This document shows positions 23,255-32,266 of a DNA stretch of 64,000 nt, piece by piece. The translations under genes were made by a program, and so were the position numbers. The stretch's first letter is position 1. Every line of letters starts with the position of its first letter. Source of the DNA: Treponema succinifaciens DSM 2489 (lineage in GTDB: Bacteria > Spirochaetota > Spirochaetia > Treponematales > Treponemataceae); assembly GCF_000195275.1 (NCBI RefSeq), contig NC_015385.1, positions 124,001 to 188,000 of the forward strand, in the 5' to 3' direction. The notes under the pieces are model-generated. The model did not search any database. It saw only the letters and a list, made by a program, of their open reading frames with translations, and was not told where the DNA came from.

Positions 23255-24973
23255 ATGGCTTACGAAGTTACGGCGACACGGCGTCGTCCACAGAATTTTG
23301 ACAATCTTATTGGTCAGGAATTCGTTGCGGAAACTCTCAAGAATTCAATCCAGTCAAAAAAAATAGCTCACGCATATTTATTTTCAGGTCCGAGAGGATG
23401 TGGAAAAACATCAACCGCAAGAATTCTTGCAAAAGCCCTGAACTGCCAGAAAGGACCTACAGCTTTTCCATGCGGAGAATGCGCAGCGTGCAAAGAAATA
23501 ACAGCAGGATCTTCGCTCGACGTAATTGAAATAGACGGAGCTTCAAATACAAGCGTTAACGATGTCCGCCAAATAAAAGACGAGGTTTTGTTTCCGCCGA
23601 ATTCATGCAGATACAAAATCTACATAATCGATGAAGTGCATATGCTTTCAACCTCGGCATTCAACGCGCTTTTAAAGACAATTGAAGAACCGCCGCCATA
23701 CTGCATTTTTATTTTTGCAACTACGGAAATCCAAAAAGTTCCAGCCACAATAAAATCAAGATGCCAGCAGTTCAACTTTAGGCTTGTTCCAATTGAAAAA
23801 GTAAAACAGCAGCTTGCAGAAGCCGCCAACGAACTTGGAATAAAGGCAGAAGACGAAGCACTTTACTGGATTGCAAGAGAATCGACAGGCTCAATGAGAG
23901 ACTCGTATACGCTCTTTGATCAGGTTGCAGCTTTTTCCGGCGGAGAAATCACTTACGAAAAAATCCGCGACAAACTTGGACTTGTTGGAGTTGACTGTCT
24001 GAATGAAATTTTCGGTTTCTGTGTAAAAAAAGATTCTGAAAACGCGCTTTTAAAGCTTGATGAATATTTGCAGAACGGAGTAAGCATTGAGCAGCTTATT
24101 TCAAACTGCGCGGATTATTTGCGCTCAATTCTTCTTATAAAAAGCGGCGTAAAAAAAGAATCATTGCTTGGACAAAGCGCAGACCGTTTTTCCAAGGAAG
24201 TGCTGGATTCATGGAATTCCATGCAGACAGAAAGAGCACTTGGAATTTTCATGCAGCTTTACAGAGATGTTCGCTACTCGCTAAGTCCAAGATACGAATT
24301 TGAACTTGCAGTTTCAAGGCTTTGCTGGCTCAAGGATTATGTTTCCGCAGCGGAAGTAAAAAAAGCAATTGACGCTGTAAAACCGATTTTGGCAAACTCA
24401 AGCTCACAAAGAAAAATTCCCGCTGAAAAAAAAAATGAACCGGTAAATATAAATGCGCCAAGGAATTCGTTTTTATCTGTTCCCGCTCCAATTCCCACAT
24501 TCAGCGCACTGGAAGAAGACGAAGATTCTTCTTATGATGGCGGAGCTGAACCGCCTGAAAAATTTTCAGCAGAGGCAGAAACCAAGTCTTTAGAGCAAAA
24601 TCAAGATATTCCGCAGCAAAAAGAATTCGTTGCAAAAAACGTGGACACTTCGGACATAGAAAAAGTAAAAGATGCAATGATTTCCGATTTTTCCATAGAT
24701 GATGCTTTGCTTGCCAGCAGTTTAATGCAGACAAAAGAATGGAAGCTTGAAGAAAACAAAGCAAACGCGATAAGTGAAAATCAGTTTGAGCAGATGCAGA
24801 TTCAGCAGCAGGCTTTTAAAATTTCAGAATATCTTTCTAAAATTTACGGACGGACAATAAGCTTTGAAATTCAGTTTGTTCCGAAAAAAGTTGAAGAAAA
24901 AAAACAGGAAATTCCAACAGAAGTAAAAATTCTCCGGGATGTCTTTAAAGGAACTATAACCGTAGGAGCATAA
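23255..24973 (+). CDS. dnaX: DNA polymerase III subunits gamma/tau
   Basis: This 572-residue clamp-loader ATPase has: the N-terminus RPQNFDNLIGQEFV, Walker A GPRGCGKTSTARI (about 45-57), a zinc module with four Cys (CQKGPTAFPCGECAAC), Walker B IIDEVHML, sensor I ATTEIQKVP, and the SRC arginine-finger motif. Domain III ends near residue 370. The rest is the tau-specific, low-complexity and C-terminal part that contacts polymerase and helicase. At codons 391-394 an A10 run is placed so that a one-base slip in either direction meets a stop within a few codons, yielding a gamma-length product. The oppA-like gene begins two bases after the stop. Confidence 0.96.
   Translation: MAYEVTATRRRPQNFDNLIGQEFVAETLKNSIQSKKIAHAYLFSGPRGCGKTSTARILAKALNCQKGPTAFPCGECAACKEITAGSSLDVIEIDGASNTSVNDVRQIKDEVLFPPNSCRYKIYIIDEVHMLSTSAFNALLKTIEEPPPYCIFIFATTEIQKVPATIKSRCQQFNFRLVPIEKVKQQLAEAANELGIKAEDEALYWIARESTGSMRDSYTLFDQVAAFSGGEITYEKIRDKLGLVGVDCLNEIFGFCVKKDSENALLKLDEYLQNGVSIEQLISNCADYLRSILLIKSGVKKESLLGQSADRFSKEVLDSWNSMQTERALGIFMQLYRDVRYSLSPRYEFELAVSRLCWLKDYVSAAEVKKAIDAVKPILANSSSQRKIPAEKKNEPVNINAPRNSFLSVPAPIPTFSALEEDEDSSYDGGAEPPEKFSAEAETKSLEQNQDIPQQKEFVAKNVDTSDIEKVKDAMISDFSIDDALLASSLMQTKEWKLEENKANAISENQFEQMQIQQQAFKISEYLSKIYGRTISFEIQFVPKKVEEKKQEIPTEVKILRDVFKGTITVGA
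24426..24435 (+). other. A10 slippery tract in dnaX
   Basis: In frame the run reads GAA AAA AAA AAT. One extra A gives TGA immediately after the run. One fewer A gives TAA four codons later. Its position, just after ATPase domain III, matches where gamma ends in bacteria that make both DnaX forms. Confidence 0.6.
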
Positions 24974-24974
24974 A

Positions 24975-26798
24975 ATGAAAAAAACATTCGCTTTGTTTTT
25001 ATGCGTCGGCTTGTTTTTTAGCTGCGGACAAAAATCTCCTGAAATGACACTTGAAGAAATCGCGGAATACAAAAAAAATTCAGGCTCGCTTCTTCTTGAA
25101 AAAACGCTATACAAACCATGGAAAGGCGGCGGTTTTGCAGACGGAACAGAAGGAGGCGAATGGTTTTCTTCAATAAGCGCAGATCCAAAAACTTTCAACC
25201 AGTATATTGCAGAACGCGATGCAGAAAGCGCAGGAATTATAAACCAGACTTTGGATTCGCTTGTGGACTATGACAATGCTGAAAAAAAATGGTTTCCAAA
25301 AGCGGCATTCTTTGAAGTAGAAACCAACAAGAAAAAAAACACGCTAACCGTCCATTACACTTTGCGTGAAAATCTTTACTGGACTTGGTACGGCTCAGAT
25401 AAAAAAGTTCCTGTAACTTCTGATGATGTTGTTTTCTGGTACAACGAAATTGCAGGAGACCCGGCATTCCAAAGCTCAGGCTATAGCGGACAGTTTGTTT
25501 CTATGCCAGACGGAACTTCCGCGCGCATTGAATGTGTAAAAATAAACAACAGGCAGTTTGACTTTGTCTTTCCGCGGATTATAGCAGATCCGCTTCTTGC
25601 CACAAACATGAGTTTCTGTCCGTCTTTTATCTATAAAAAAGCAAAAGAAGAAAAAGGCGCAGAAGGTGTAAAAGACTTATTCAAGGCTTCGTGCAATGTC
25701 CGTGAAATTCCTTCAATGGGAAGATGGTACATAGCTGAATATATTCCGGGCCAGAGAATCGTGTACAAAAAAAATCCGTACTACTGGGAAAAAGACTCGC
25801 AAGGAAAAACCACAACTTACATAGACACAAAAACAGTTCAAATTGTAGGAAATCCGCGGACTGAATATCTTTTATTCAAGCAGGGAAAAATGGAATCCTA
25901 TTCGCCAGTTCCGGAAGAAGTTGACGCTGTGATAAACGGACAAAAAGATTCTTACAAAGTCTTCCGCTCGGAAGGTTCAATCGGAACTGCAATGTGGACG
26001 TTCAATCAGAATCCAAAAAACAGAGGAAAAAATTTCTACAGCTGGTTTACAAAAAAAGAATTCCGCCAGGCAATGAGTTGCCTTTTAAATCGTGAAAGAA
26101 TAATTGCACAGACTTACCGCGGACTTGCCGAACCAAAATACAATTTTTTTCCAAGCGTGAATCCGTACTACAACGAAGAAATCACGCTGAAATACAGATT
26201 CGACAAGGAAATGTCTTTACGACTTTTGTCAAAAATCGGAATAAACCAAGATTCAAACGGCACAATGCGCGATGCCTTTGGAAACGAAATTTCATTTGAC
26301 CTTGCAATCCCTTCATCCAGCGCAACCTCAAATGACATGGCGCAAATTGTAGCGGACGAATGTTCAAGTGTAGGAATAACCGTGAATGTGCGTCAGGTTG
26401 ATTTTCAAAAACTGATTGAGCTTTTGACTTCAACTTATGACTGGCAGTCGGTGTTCATCGGTCTTGGCGCAAATATTTTTCCAACGCAAGGAAGCAATGT
26501 CTGGCCTTCAAGCGGAAATTTGCATCTTTGGTATCCAGAGCAAAAAACTCCGGCAACTGAATGGGAAGCTAGAATCGACCACCTTTACAACGAAGGCTCT
26601 TTTACAAACGATTTCAATCAGGCAAAAAAAATTTGGGACGAATATCAGTCCATTATTCTTGAGCAATGCCCGATAATTTATCTTGTAAGCATGAAAACTT
26701 TTTTTGCGCTTCAAGGCAAATGGGATATTTCAAATTTTTTTTATGACAACATGAACGGAGCAATGACGGAACGGATTTTCTTGTCGCAGATTCAGTAA
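24975..26798 (+). CDS. oppA: Oligopeptide ABC transporter substrate-binding lipoprotein
   Basis: This 607-residue SBP_bac_5-family lipoprotein has signal peptide and lipobox MKKTFALFLCVGLFFSCG. The mature domain shows the usual SBP landmarks: SISADPKTFNQYIA, VHYTLRENLYWTWY, VTSDDVVFWYNEI, YIPGQRIVYKKNPYYW and EFRQAMSCLLNRERI. It would bind peptides (or a related solute) in the periplasm for the permease encoded downstream. It is two bases after dnaX and 10 bases before oppB, so the transporter operon may be co-transcribed with dnaX. Confidence 0.92.
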   Translation: MKKTFALFLCVGLFFSCGQKSPEMTLEEIAEYKKNSGSLLLEKTLYKPWKGGGFADGTEGGEWFSSISADPKTFNQYIAERDAESAGIINQTLDSLVDYDNAEKKWFPKAAFFEVETNKKKNTLTVHYTLRENLYWTWYGSDKKVPVTSDDVVFWYNEIAGDPAFQSSGYSGQFVSMPDGTSARIECVKINNRQFDFVFPRIIADPLLATNMSFCPSFIYKKAKEEKGAEGVKDLFKASCNVREIPSMGRWYIAEYIPGQRIVYKKNPYYWEKDSQGKTTTYIDTKTVQIVGNPRTEYLLFKQGKMESYSPVPEEVDAVINGQKDSYKVFRSEGSIGTAMWTFNQNPKNRGKNFYSWFTKKEFRQAMSCLLNRERIIAQTYRGLAEPKYNFFPSVNPYYNEEITLKYRFDKEMSLRLLSKIGINQDSNGTMRDAFGNEISFDLAIPSSSATSNDMAQIVADECSSVGITVNVRQVDFQKLIELLTSTYDWQSVFIGLGANIFPTQGSNVWPSSGNLHLWYPEQKTPATEWEARIDHLYNEGSFTNDFNQAKKIWDEYQSIILEQCPIIYLVSMKTFFALQGKWDISNFFYDNMNGAMTERIFLSQIQ

Positions 26799-26808
26799 GG
26801 GAAAAAAT

Positions 26809-27903
26809 ATGGAAGCATTTTTAAAAAAACTTTGGGAAACAATTTCTTTTCCTTGGAACTACTTAAAAAAGCAAAGTCCCCTCGCATCTTTTATAACTGG
26901 AAGAATTGCAACAATGGCGGCTCTTCTTTTTATTTTGGGGCTTGCAATGTTCGCGCTCATGGAACTTGCTCCCGGAGACATAGTTGACCAGATGATGACG
27001 CAGCAAATCGCATCTTCCATGAATTCAACTTCGGTTTCATCATCGCAGATTTCAAAGGACAACAGCTTTACAACAGACCAAGGCCAGCAGCTTAGAAAAG
27101 AACTGGGACTGGACAAACCGTTTTATTCTCAATATATGGACTGGCTAAAAAGAGTTTTTGTAAATCACGATCTTGGAATCAGTCTGATTTCCAGAACACC
27201 GGTAAGCTTTTTGATTTTATCGCGGCTTAAAAATTCAATAGTTTTGAATTTGATTTCGCTTGTTTTTATCACGTCGTTTTCTTTTTTGCTCGGAGTTTAT
27301 TTTTCTAGCAAAGCCGGAACAAGAACTGACGTGGCGGCAACTTTTTTCGCGCTTTTTTTTCATGCTTTCCCGGGAATTTTGCTTTTGATTCTTTTGCAGC
27401 TTTTTGCATCTATAACAGGACTTTTTCCAGTAACAGGCTATCCGAATTTTCCATTCTCTGAAAATCCTATGAAATTTTCATTCAGCTATGTTCATCATAT
27501 TTTTCTTCCGTTGCTTGCCTCTTTTCTTGGAGGAGTTGGAGGAACTATGAGAATGATCCGCTCAACGATGCTAGACCAGATGGGACTTCCTTACATAATG
27601 GCTCTTCGTTCACGCGGAATTTGCGAGCGCAGAATTTACTTGAACCATGCTTTTAAAAACACGCTCAATCCGTATATAACAGGCAGCGCAAATCTTCTTG
27701 CAAGCCTTTTCAGCGGAAGCTTGATCTTGGAAATAATTTTTTCGTATCCGGGAATAGGCAGGCTGATGTACGAAGCTGTAACCCAGCAGGATGTAAATCT
27801 TGTTCTGGCAAACAGCATGTTTGTTTCCGCGCTGGTTCTTGCCGGAATGATTATTTCAGACATCACGCTTGCAATTGTAGATCCTAGAATCAGATATAAA
27901 TAA
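26809..27903 (+). CDS. oppB: Oligopeptide ABC transporter permease, OppB type
   Basis: This 364-residue inner-membrane permease has an N-terminal TM (about 30-50) leading into LAPGDIVDQMM, then a periplasmic loop enlarged by a Ser-rich insertion (about 65-85), and five more hydrophobic segments. The coupling-helix motif for the ATPases is seen at MALRSRGICERRIYLNHAFKNTL (the EAA loop), followed by EIIFSYPGIGRLMYEAV. It forms the channel with the OppC part of the downstream fusion protein. Confidence 0.93.
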   Translation: MEAFLKKLWETISFPWNYLKKQSPLASFITGRIATMAALLFILGLAMFALMELAPGDIVDQMMTQQIASSMNSTSVSSSQISKDNSFTTDQGQQLRKELGLDKPFYSQYMDWLKRVFVNHDLGISLISRTPVSFLILSRLKNSIVLNLISLVFITSFSFLLGVYFSSKAGTRTDVAATFFALFFHAFPGILLLILLQLFASITGLFPVTGYPNFPFSENPMKFSFSYVHHIFLPLLASFLGGVGGTMRMIRSTMLDQMGLPYIMALRSRGICERRIYLNHAFKNTLNPYITGSANLLASLFSGSLILEIIFSYPGIGRLMYEAVTQQDVNLVLANSMFVSALVLAGMIISDITLAIVDPRIRYK

Positions 27904-27919
27904 TTTTTTGGAGTGCTTT

Positions 27920-28897
27920 ATGAAAAAACTTTTAGTTACCATTGCAGCAAGCGCACTGCTTGCTTTTGTTCAGATTTCCTGCTCAACGAACAAGATTCCC
28001 ACGGAAATTCCAAAGCCGTCGGTTTCATTCAATTCAATTTCATTTGTTTCGCTCGATTTGGAAGGAATAACTTTAAAGTGCGACTATGCAATCAAAAACC
28101 CTTACCCGGTTTCACTTTCACTTGCAAAACTTGCGGCGGACATAACTTGCAACGGTGAAGCTTTTACAACTTTGACCGCAGACGAAGGAATTTCACTTTC
28201 AGCAAAATCCACAAAAGAAAATTCGTTCAACTTTAAAATTCCTTACGATTCAATTTTGAACTTTGCAAAAACTTTCAAGTCTGAAAAAACACTTCCATTC
28301 AAGATAGCGGGAAATGCGACAATCGACAACATTCCGCTGATTTCTTCAATAACATTGCCGTTTTCAAAAGACTTTGACGTTCCTGTATTCAAGCCAAGCT
28401 TTTCATTTTCAAGTCCAAAAGTTGTTCTGCCGACTGCAAAAGAAATTATTTCATCTTTTACAAAAAGCGGAATTTCGGCGGTAAAAGCAGCAAGCGCGGC
28501 AACTTCACTGGCTTCAGGAAAACCGATTGCAGAAAATTTGCTCGACAACGTGAACATGGACGTAAAAATAAATTTCAACTTGAATGTAAAAAATGAAGGC
28601 GGCGCAGACTGGAAGTACATTTTAAATTCATGCAAAATCAGTTCAGGCGGAAAAGAACTTACAGAGCTTGACGTTGCCCAAAACGAAATAAATTCCGCAG
28701 ATGGAACAATCCCGCTCACAGCCACAATCAACACAATTACAGCCGGAAAATTTATTACTCAGATTATAAACAAGTCCGGAACAAATCCGACATTCGCGCT
28801 TAAAAGCGGCATTTCATTTCCGCAGTTAAAATCAGTAACTTTGCCTTTGTCTTGCTCAAAAGAAATTCCGCTAAGCAAATTTGCCATTGGAAAATAA
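27920..28897 (+). CDS. LEA-type-2/WHy-like lipoprotein
   Basis: This is a 325-residue lipoprotein (signal MKKLLVTIAASALLAFVQISC). Its body resembles the LEA14/WHy fold, probably two copies: the first around FNSISFVSLDLEGITLKCDY with IKNPYPVSLSLAKLAADITC, and a second around VKINFNLNVKNEGGADWKYI. Proteins of this type sit on the periplasmic side of a membrane and have no agreed role. GGAG lies six bases before the ATG at 27920. It is embedded in the opp operon, five bases or so from oppB's stop region and six bases before the oppCD fusion, which suggests a transporter-linked job, but that is inference. Confidence 0.72.
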   Translation: MKKLLVTIAASALLAFVQISCSTNKIPTEIPKPSVSFNSISFVSLDLEGITLKCDYAIKNPYPVSLSLAKLAADITCNGEAFTTLTADEGISLSAKSTKENSFNFKIPYDSILNFAKTFKSEKTLPFKIAGNATIDNIPLISSITLPFSKDFDVPVFKPSFSFSSPKVVLPTAKEIISSFTKSGISAVKAASAATSLASGKPIAENLLDNVNMDVKINFNLNVKNEGGADWKYILNSCKISSGGKELTELDVAQNEINSADGTIPLTATINTITAGKFITQIINKSGTNPTFALKSGISFPQLKSVTLPLSCSKEIPLSKFAIGK

Positions 28898-28903
28898 AAC
28901 AAA

Positions 28904-30982
28904 ATGAAGCAGCTTTTTAAATATATTACAGGACGACCAGTTGCGCTTGCCTCTTTAATCGTGATTGCCATGATTTACATTGTCATGATTTTTGCTGAAT
29001 TTTTTGCTCCGTATTCAGCAACTGCATCTTTTTCGGAAGATACTTTTCATCCTGCAAATATTGAGCTGACTTCCAAAGGTTTAAAAGTCCGTGAATTCAG
29101 AGTTCTGGAAAGCACAACTTGGCATTACGCAAAGGTAAAGGATTTGCGGCACAACCTAAAATTTTTTGTGCATGGACATAAATACAAAGTCCTTGGAATT
29201 ATTCCGTGCGACCTTCATCTTTTTGGAACAGAGCCTGATTCAAATGGAAACCAATATCCGGTATTCTTAATCGGAGCAGACAATTTAGGACGAGACCTTT
29301 TTTCAAGAATCGTATACGGAAGCAGAATTTCACTTACGATTGGATTTATTGCAAGCGCAGTTTCATTAGTTCTTGCAATAATTTTCGGCGGACTCGCAGG
29401 ATTTTACGGCGGCTCAACTGACTGGTTCATAATGCGGTTCAGCGAATTTTTTATGCTCATTCCTAGCCTTTACCTGATTCTTTTTTTACGCTCGCTTTTA
29501 AACACAAACATGGATTCTGGAACTTCCTACATGGTCATCACTGTAATTCTTTCTCTTGTAGGTTGGCCGGGAAGCGCGCGGACTTTACGCGGAATGATCC
29601 ATTCAATTAAACGCGAAGAATTTATTCAGAACGCAGTCCTTGAAGGAACTCCATCGCTTGTAATAATTTTCAAATATATAATTCCGCAGATTGCAAGCCT
29701 TCTTATTGTAAGCACAACGCTTTCGATTCCGGGCTTTATTATGAGCGAAACAACACTTTCGTATCTTGGGCTTGGAATAAATGATCCTGCGGTAAGCTGG
29801 GGCTCGCTTATAAACCGCGACATTTCCACGTTGAACAATCTCAAAAATTTCCCGTGGCTCTTAACTCCTGTTTGGATATTGCTTGCCGTAACGCTTGCAT
29901 TCAACTTTTTGGGCGACAGTTTGCGCGATTTTTATGATCCGTTTCATTCAGTCTTTCCAACTTGGAAAAAAAGGCGGCTTGAAAAGAAAATCAAGACGCA
30001 TCCTGCTCAATGCGAATTTTCAATGGCGGAACTTCAGCGTTCATTTTTAACCGTGCAAAATCTTTTTGTAACTTTTGATATTACAACAGGAAACAAAAAT
30101 ATTCAGATTCAGGCTGTACGCGGCGTAACTTTTTCAATGAAGCGCGGAGAAATTCTTGGAATTGTCGGAGAAAGCGGCTCAGGAAAATCAGTTTCCACAA
30201 CGGCGATTTCAGGACTTTTGCCGGGAAACGCTTTTGTTGAAGGCAGAATTTTCTTTAAAGGCATCGAGCTTACTTCACTTTCGCAAGATCAGTTCAGGGA
30301 ATTGCGCGGAAGAAAAATCGGCTGTATCTTTCAAGAACCCGGACGCTCGTTTGATCCGCTCCAAAGCATAGGAAATGTTTTTGCGGAAACTTTAAAAAAT
30401 TCAGAGCCAGAACTTTCAAAAGAAGAATGCAAAAAACGCGCTGTGGAGCTTTTAAATGAAGTCGGACTTCCAGACGCAGAAAAACGCCTAAAGAATTTTC
30501 CGCACCAGTTTTCAGGAGGACAGCTTCAAAGAATCAGCATTGCGCTTTCTTTGGCTCAAGGCTGCGACCTTCTTATTGCGGACGAGCCTACAACTGCGCT
30601 CGATGTTACAATTCAGGCGCAAATTGTGGAACTTTTGGCAGACTTAAGAAACAAGCGCGGACTTTCAATAATTTTTATAAGCCACAACATTGACCTTGTA
30701 GCTTTACTTTGCGACAATATAATCGTAATGTACGGCGGGCTAATCATGGAAAAAGGAACTTCCGCCCAAATCATAAAAAATCCGCGGCATCCATATACAA
30801 AGGCGCTTTTAGCTTCCACGCCAAAATTCGGAAGCCACTACACAGAACAAGAACTTTCTTCTATTCCGGGAAGAGTTACAGATCCGGCTTCACCTGTACC
30901 CGGATGTCCGTTTGCTCCAAGATGCGGCTTTAAAAAAGATGAATGCGAAAAAGAAAACTTCAGATGCTACAAAATGATATAA
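28904..30982 (+). CDS. Fused OppC permease - OppD ATPase
   Basis: This 692-residue protein joins two normally separate subunits in one frame. Residues about 1-345 are an OppC-type permease: TM1 near 15-35, a long periplasmic loop, FLIGADNLGRDLFSRIVYGS, the EAA loop KREEFIQNAVLEGTPS, and the end LGDSLRDFYDPF. After a basic linker (KKRRLEKKIK), residues about 370-692 are an OppD-type ATPase with GIVGESGSGKS, FSGGQLQRISIAL, LLIADEPTTALD and the C-terminal Cys-rich oligopeptide-transporter tail (GCPFAPRCGFKKDEC). Frame and codon use are continuous across the junction, so this looks like a true fusion, not an assembly error. Confidence 0.93.
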   Translation: MKQLFKYITGRPVALASLIVIAMIYIVMIFAEFFAPYSATASFSEDTFHPANIELTSKGLKVREFRVLESTTWHYAKVKDLRHNLKFFVHGHKYKVLGIIPCDLHLFGTEPDSNGNQYPVFLIGADNLGRDLFSRIVYGSRISLTIGFIASAVSLVLAIIFGGLAGFYGGSTDWFIMRFSEFFMLIPSLYLILFLRSLLNTNMDSGTSYMVITVILSLVGWPGSARTLRGMIHSIKREEFIQNAVLEGTPSLVIIFKYIIPQIASLLIVSTTLSIPGFIMSETTLSYLGLGINDPAVSWGSLINRDISTLNNLKNFPWLLTPVWILLAVTLAFNFLGDSLRDFYDPFHSVFPTWKKRRLEKKIKTHPAQCEFSMAELQRSFLTVQNLFVTFDITTGNKNIQIQAVRGVTFSMKRGEILGIVGESGSGKSVSTTAISGLLPGNAFVEGRIFFKGIELTSLSQDQFRELRGRKIGCIFQEPGRSFDPLQSIGNVFAETLKNSEPELSKEECKKRAVELLNEVGLPDAEKRLKNFPHQFSGGQLQRISIALSLAQGCDLLIADEPTTALDVTIQAQIVELLADLRNKRGLSIIFISHNIDLVALLCDNIIVMYGGLIMEKGTSAQIIKNPRHPYTKALLASTPKFGSHYTEQELSSIPGRVTDPASPVPGCPFAPRCGFKKDECEKENFRCYKMI

Positions 30983-30998
30983 AAAGGACTGCTTTTAT

Positions 30999-31973
30999 AT
31001 GAAAAAAGATATAATATTATATACTGAAAACTTGCAGAAACACTTTGGGCTTGACGCAGGATTCTTTGCAAAAAAAAACAAGCAAGTCTATGCGGTAAAC
31101 GGAGTTTCATTTGAAATCGAGCGCGGAAAAACCTACGGACTTGTAGGCGAAAGCGGCTGTGGAAAAACAACAACAGCCCGGCTTTTAGTAAGAATGTACA
31201 ATGCCGATTCTGGAAAAATATATTTCAATCCGCAGGAAAAAACAGAACCTATTGAAGTCGCAAATCTGGACAAAAAAGCTCTTTCCGCATATAGGGAAAA
31301 AGTAAAATACATTTTTCAAGACCCTTCACGCTCAATGAATCCACGCATGACAATTGCAAGCATTTTATCATCGCCTTTAAAATATTCATCGCATTGGCAG
31401 GGAAAAGAGCAGGCACGTGAAAAAGCCACCGAGTTGCTTGAAGAAATCGGGCTAGACAAAGCGGATTTGGACAGACGACCGCAGGAATTTTCAGGCGGAC
31501 AAAGGCAGCGCATTTCAATTGCACGCGGGCTGATTCTTGAGCCGGAACTTCTGATTTGCGATGAAGTTGTAAGCGCACTGGATGTTTCTGTTCAGGCGCA
31601 AATTCTGAATCTTTTGCAGGATTTAAGGAAAAAACGCGGACTTTCATTTTTGTTTATTGCCCACGATTTAAAAGTTTCCTGCTATTTTTGCGACACAATC
31701 GGTGTAATGTACCGCGGAATGATTGTAGAAGAAGCCGAGGCAAAAGACCTTTACAAGGAAGCCTTGCATCCGTACACGCAGACACTTTTTGCCGGAGCAG
31801 GCGGAAAATTTCAAGTTGAAAAAACAGGCGAAATGAAAACATTGCTGGAAAACCTTTCTGGCTGCCCGTTTGCCCACAGATGCCCAAGAGCGCAAGAAAA
31901 ATGCCGTTCTGAAATTCCGCCTTTAAAGCAGCTTTCAGAAAACCATAAAGTGCGCTGTTTTTTTATAGAATAG
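30999..31973 (+). CDS. oppF: Oligopeptide ABC transporter ATPase, OppF type
   Basis: This 324-residue ABC ATPase has Walker A GLVGESGCGKTT, the signature FSGGQRQRISIARGL, and Walker B LLICDEVVSALD, where Val-Val replaces the more usual Pro-Val after Asp-Glu. The C-terminal oligopeptide-transporter Cys motif is GCPFAHRCPRAQEKC, which in related enzymes holds an Fe-S cluster. It pairs with the ATPase half of the OppC-OppD fusion. The spacing to the fusion gene is 16 bp and it ends the operon. Confidence 0.94.
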   Translation: MKKDIILYTENLQKHFGLDAGFFAKKNKQVYAVNGVSFEIERGKTYGLVGESGCGKTTTARLLVRMYNADSGKIYFNPQEKTEPIEVANLDKKALSAYREKVKYIFQDPSRSMNPRMTIASILSSPLKYSSHWQGKEQAREKATELLEEIGLDKADLDRRPQEFSGGQRQRISIARGLILEPELLICDEVVSALDVSVQAQILNLLQDLRKKRGLSFLFIAHDLKVSCYFCDTIGVMYRGMIVEEAEAKDLYKEALHPYTQTLFAGAGGKFQVEKTGEMKTLLENLSGCPFAHRCPRAQEKCRSEIPPLKQLSENHKVRCFFIE

Positions 31974-32180
31974 GCTCTAAAAACGCCTTAATACTATAAA
32001 AGTATGATAATTCAACTGATTATGCGGAATTTTTGGAATTATTTTCGTTTTTGTACCCTTATTTTTAAAGATTTTCCCTTAATTCCGCAGTTAAAAAAAT
32101 CAAAAAAAATCTGCCCCCAAGAATCACGCATAAACCGCCTGTTTATAGAATTCTTAAATTTATACAAAAAGCTCTTTTTA

Positions 32181-32209
32181 TTGACTGAAAACACTACTGC
32201 TAGTATACT
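32181..32209 (+). promoter_or_regulatory. Promoter of nrdDG
   Basis: TTGACT, 17 bp, TATACT, about 57 bp upstream of the nrdD ATG. The spacer and -10 overlap the first NrdR-like box. Confidence 0.75.
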
Positions 32210-32238
32210 AAAGGCAGTTGTAACACCATATATAGACA
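32191..32238 (+). promoter_or_regulatory. Paired NrdR boxes
   Basis: ACACTACTGCTAGTAT (32191-32206) and ACACCATATATAGACA (32223-32238) both resemble the NrdR consensus (about ACACWATATATWGTGT). Their starts are 32 bp apart, three helical turns, the arrangement typical of NrdR repressor sites. The first overlaps the promoter. Confidence 0.7.
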
Positions 32239-32266
32239 AGGGTGCTAAAAAAAAAGAGGGAAAAGC

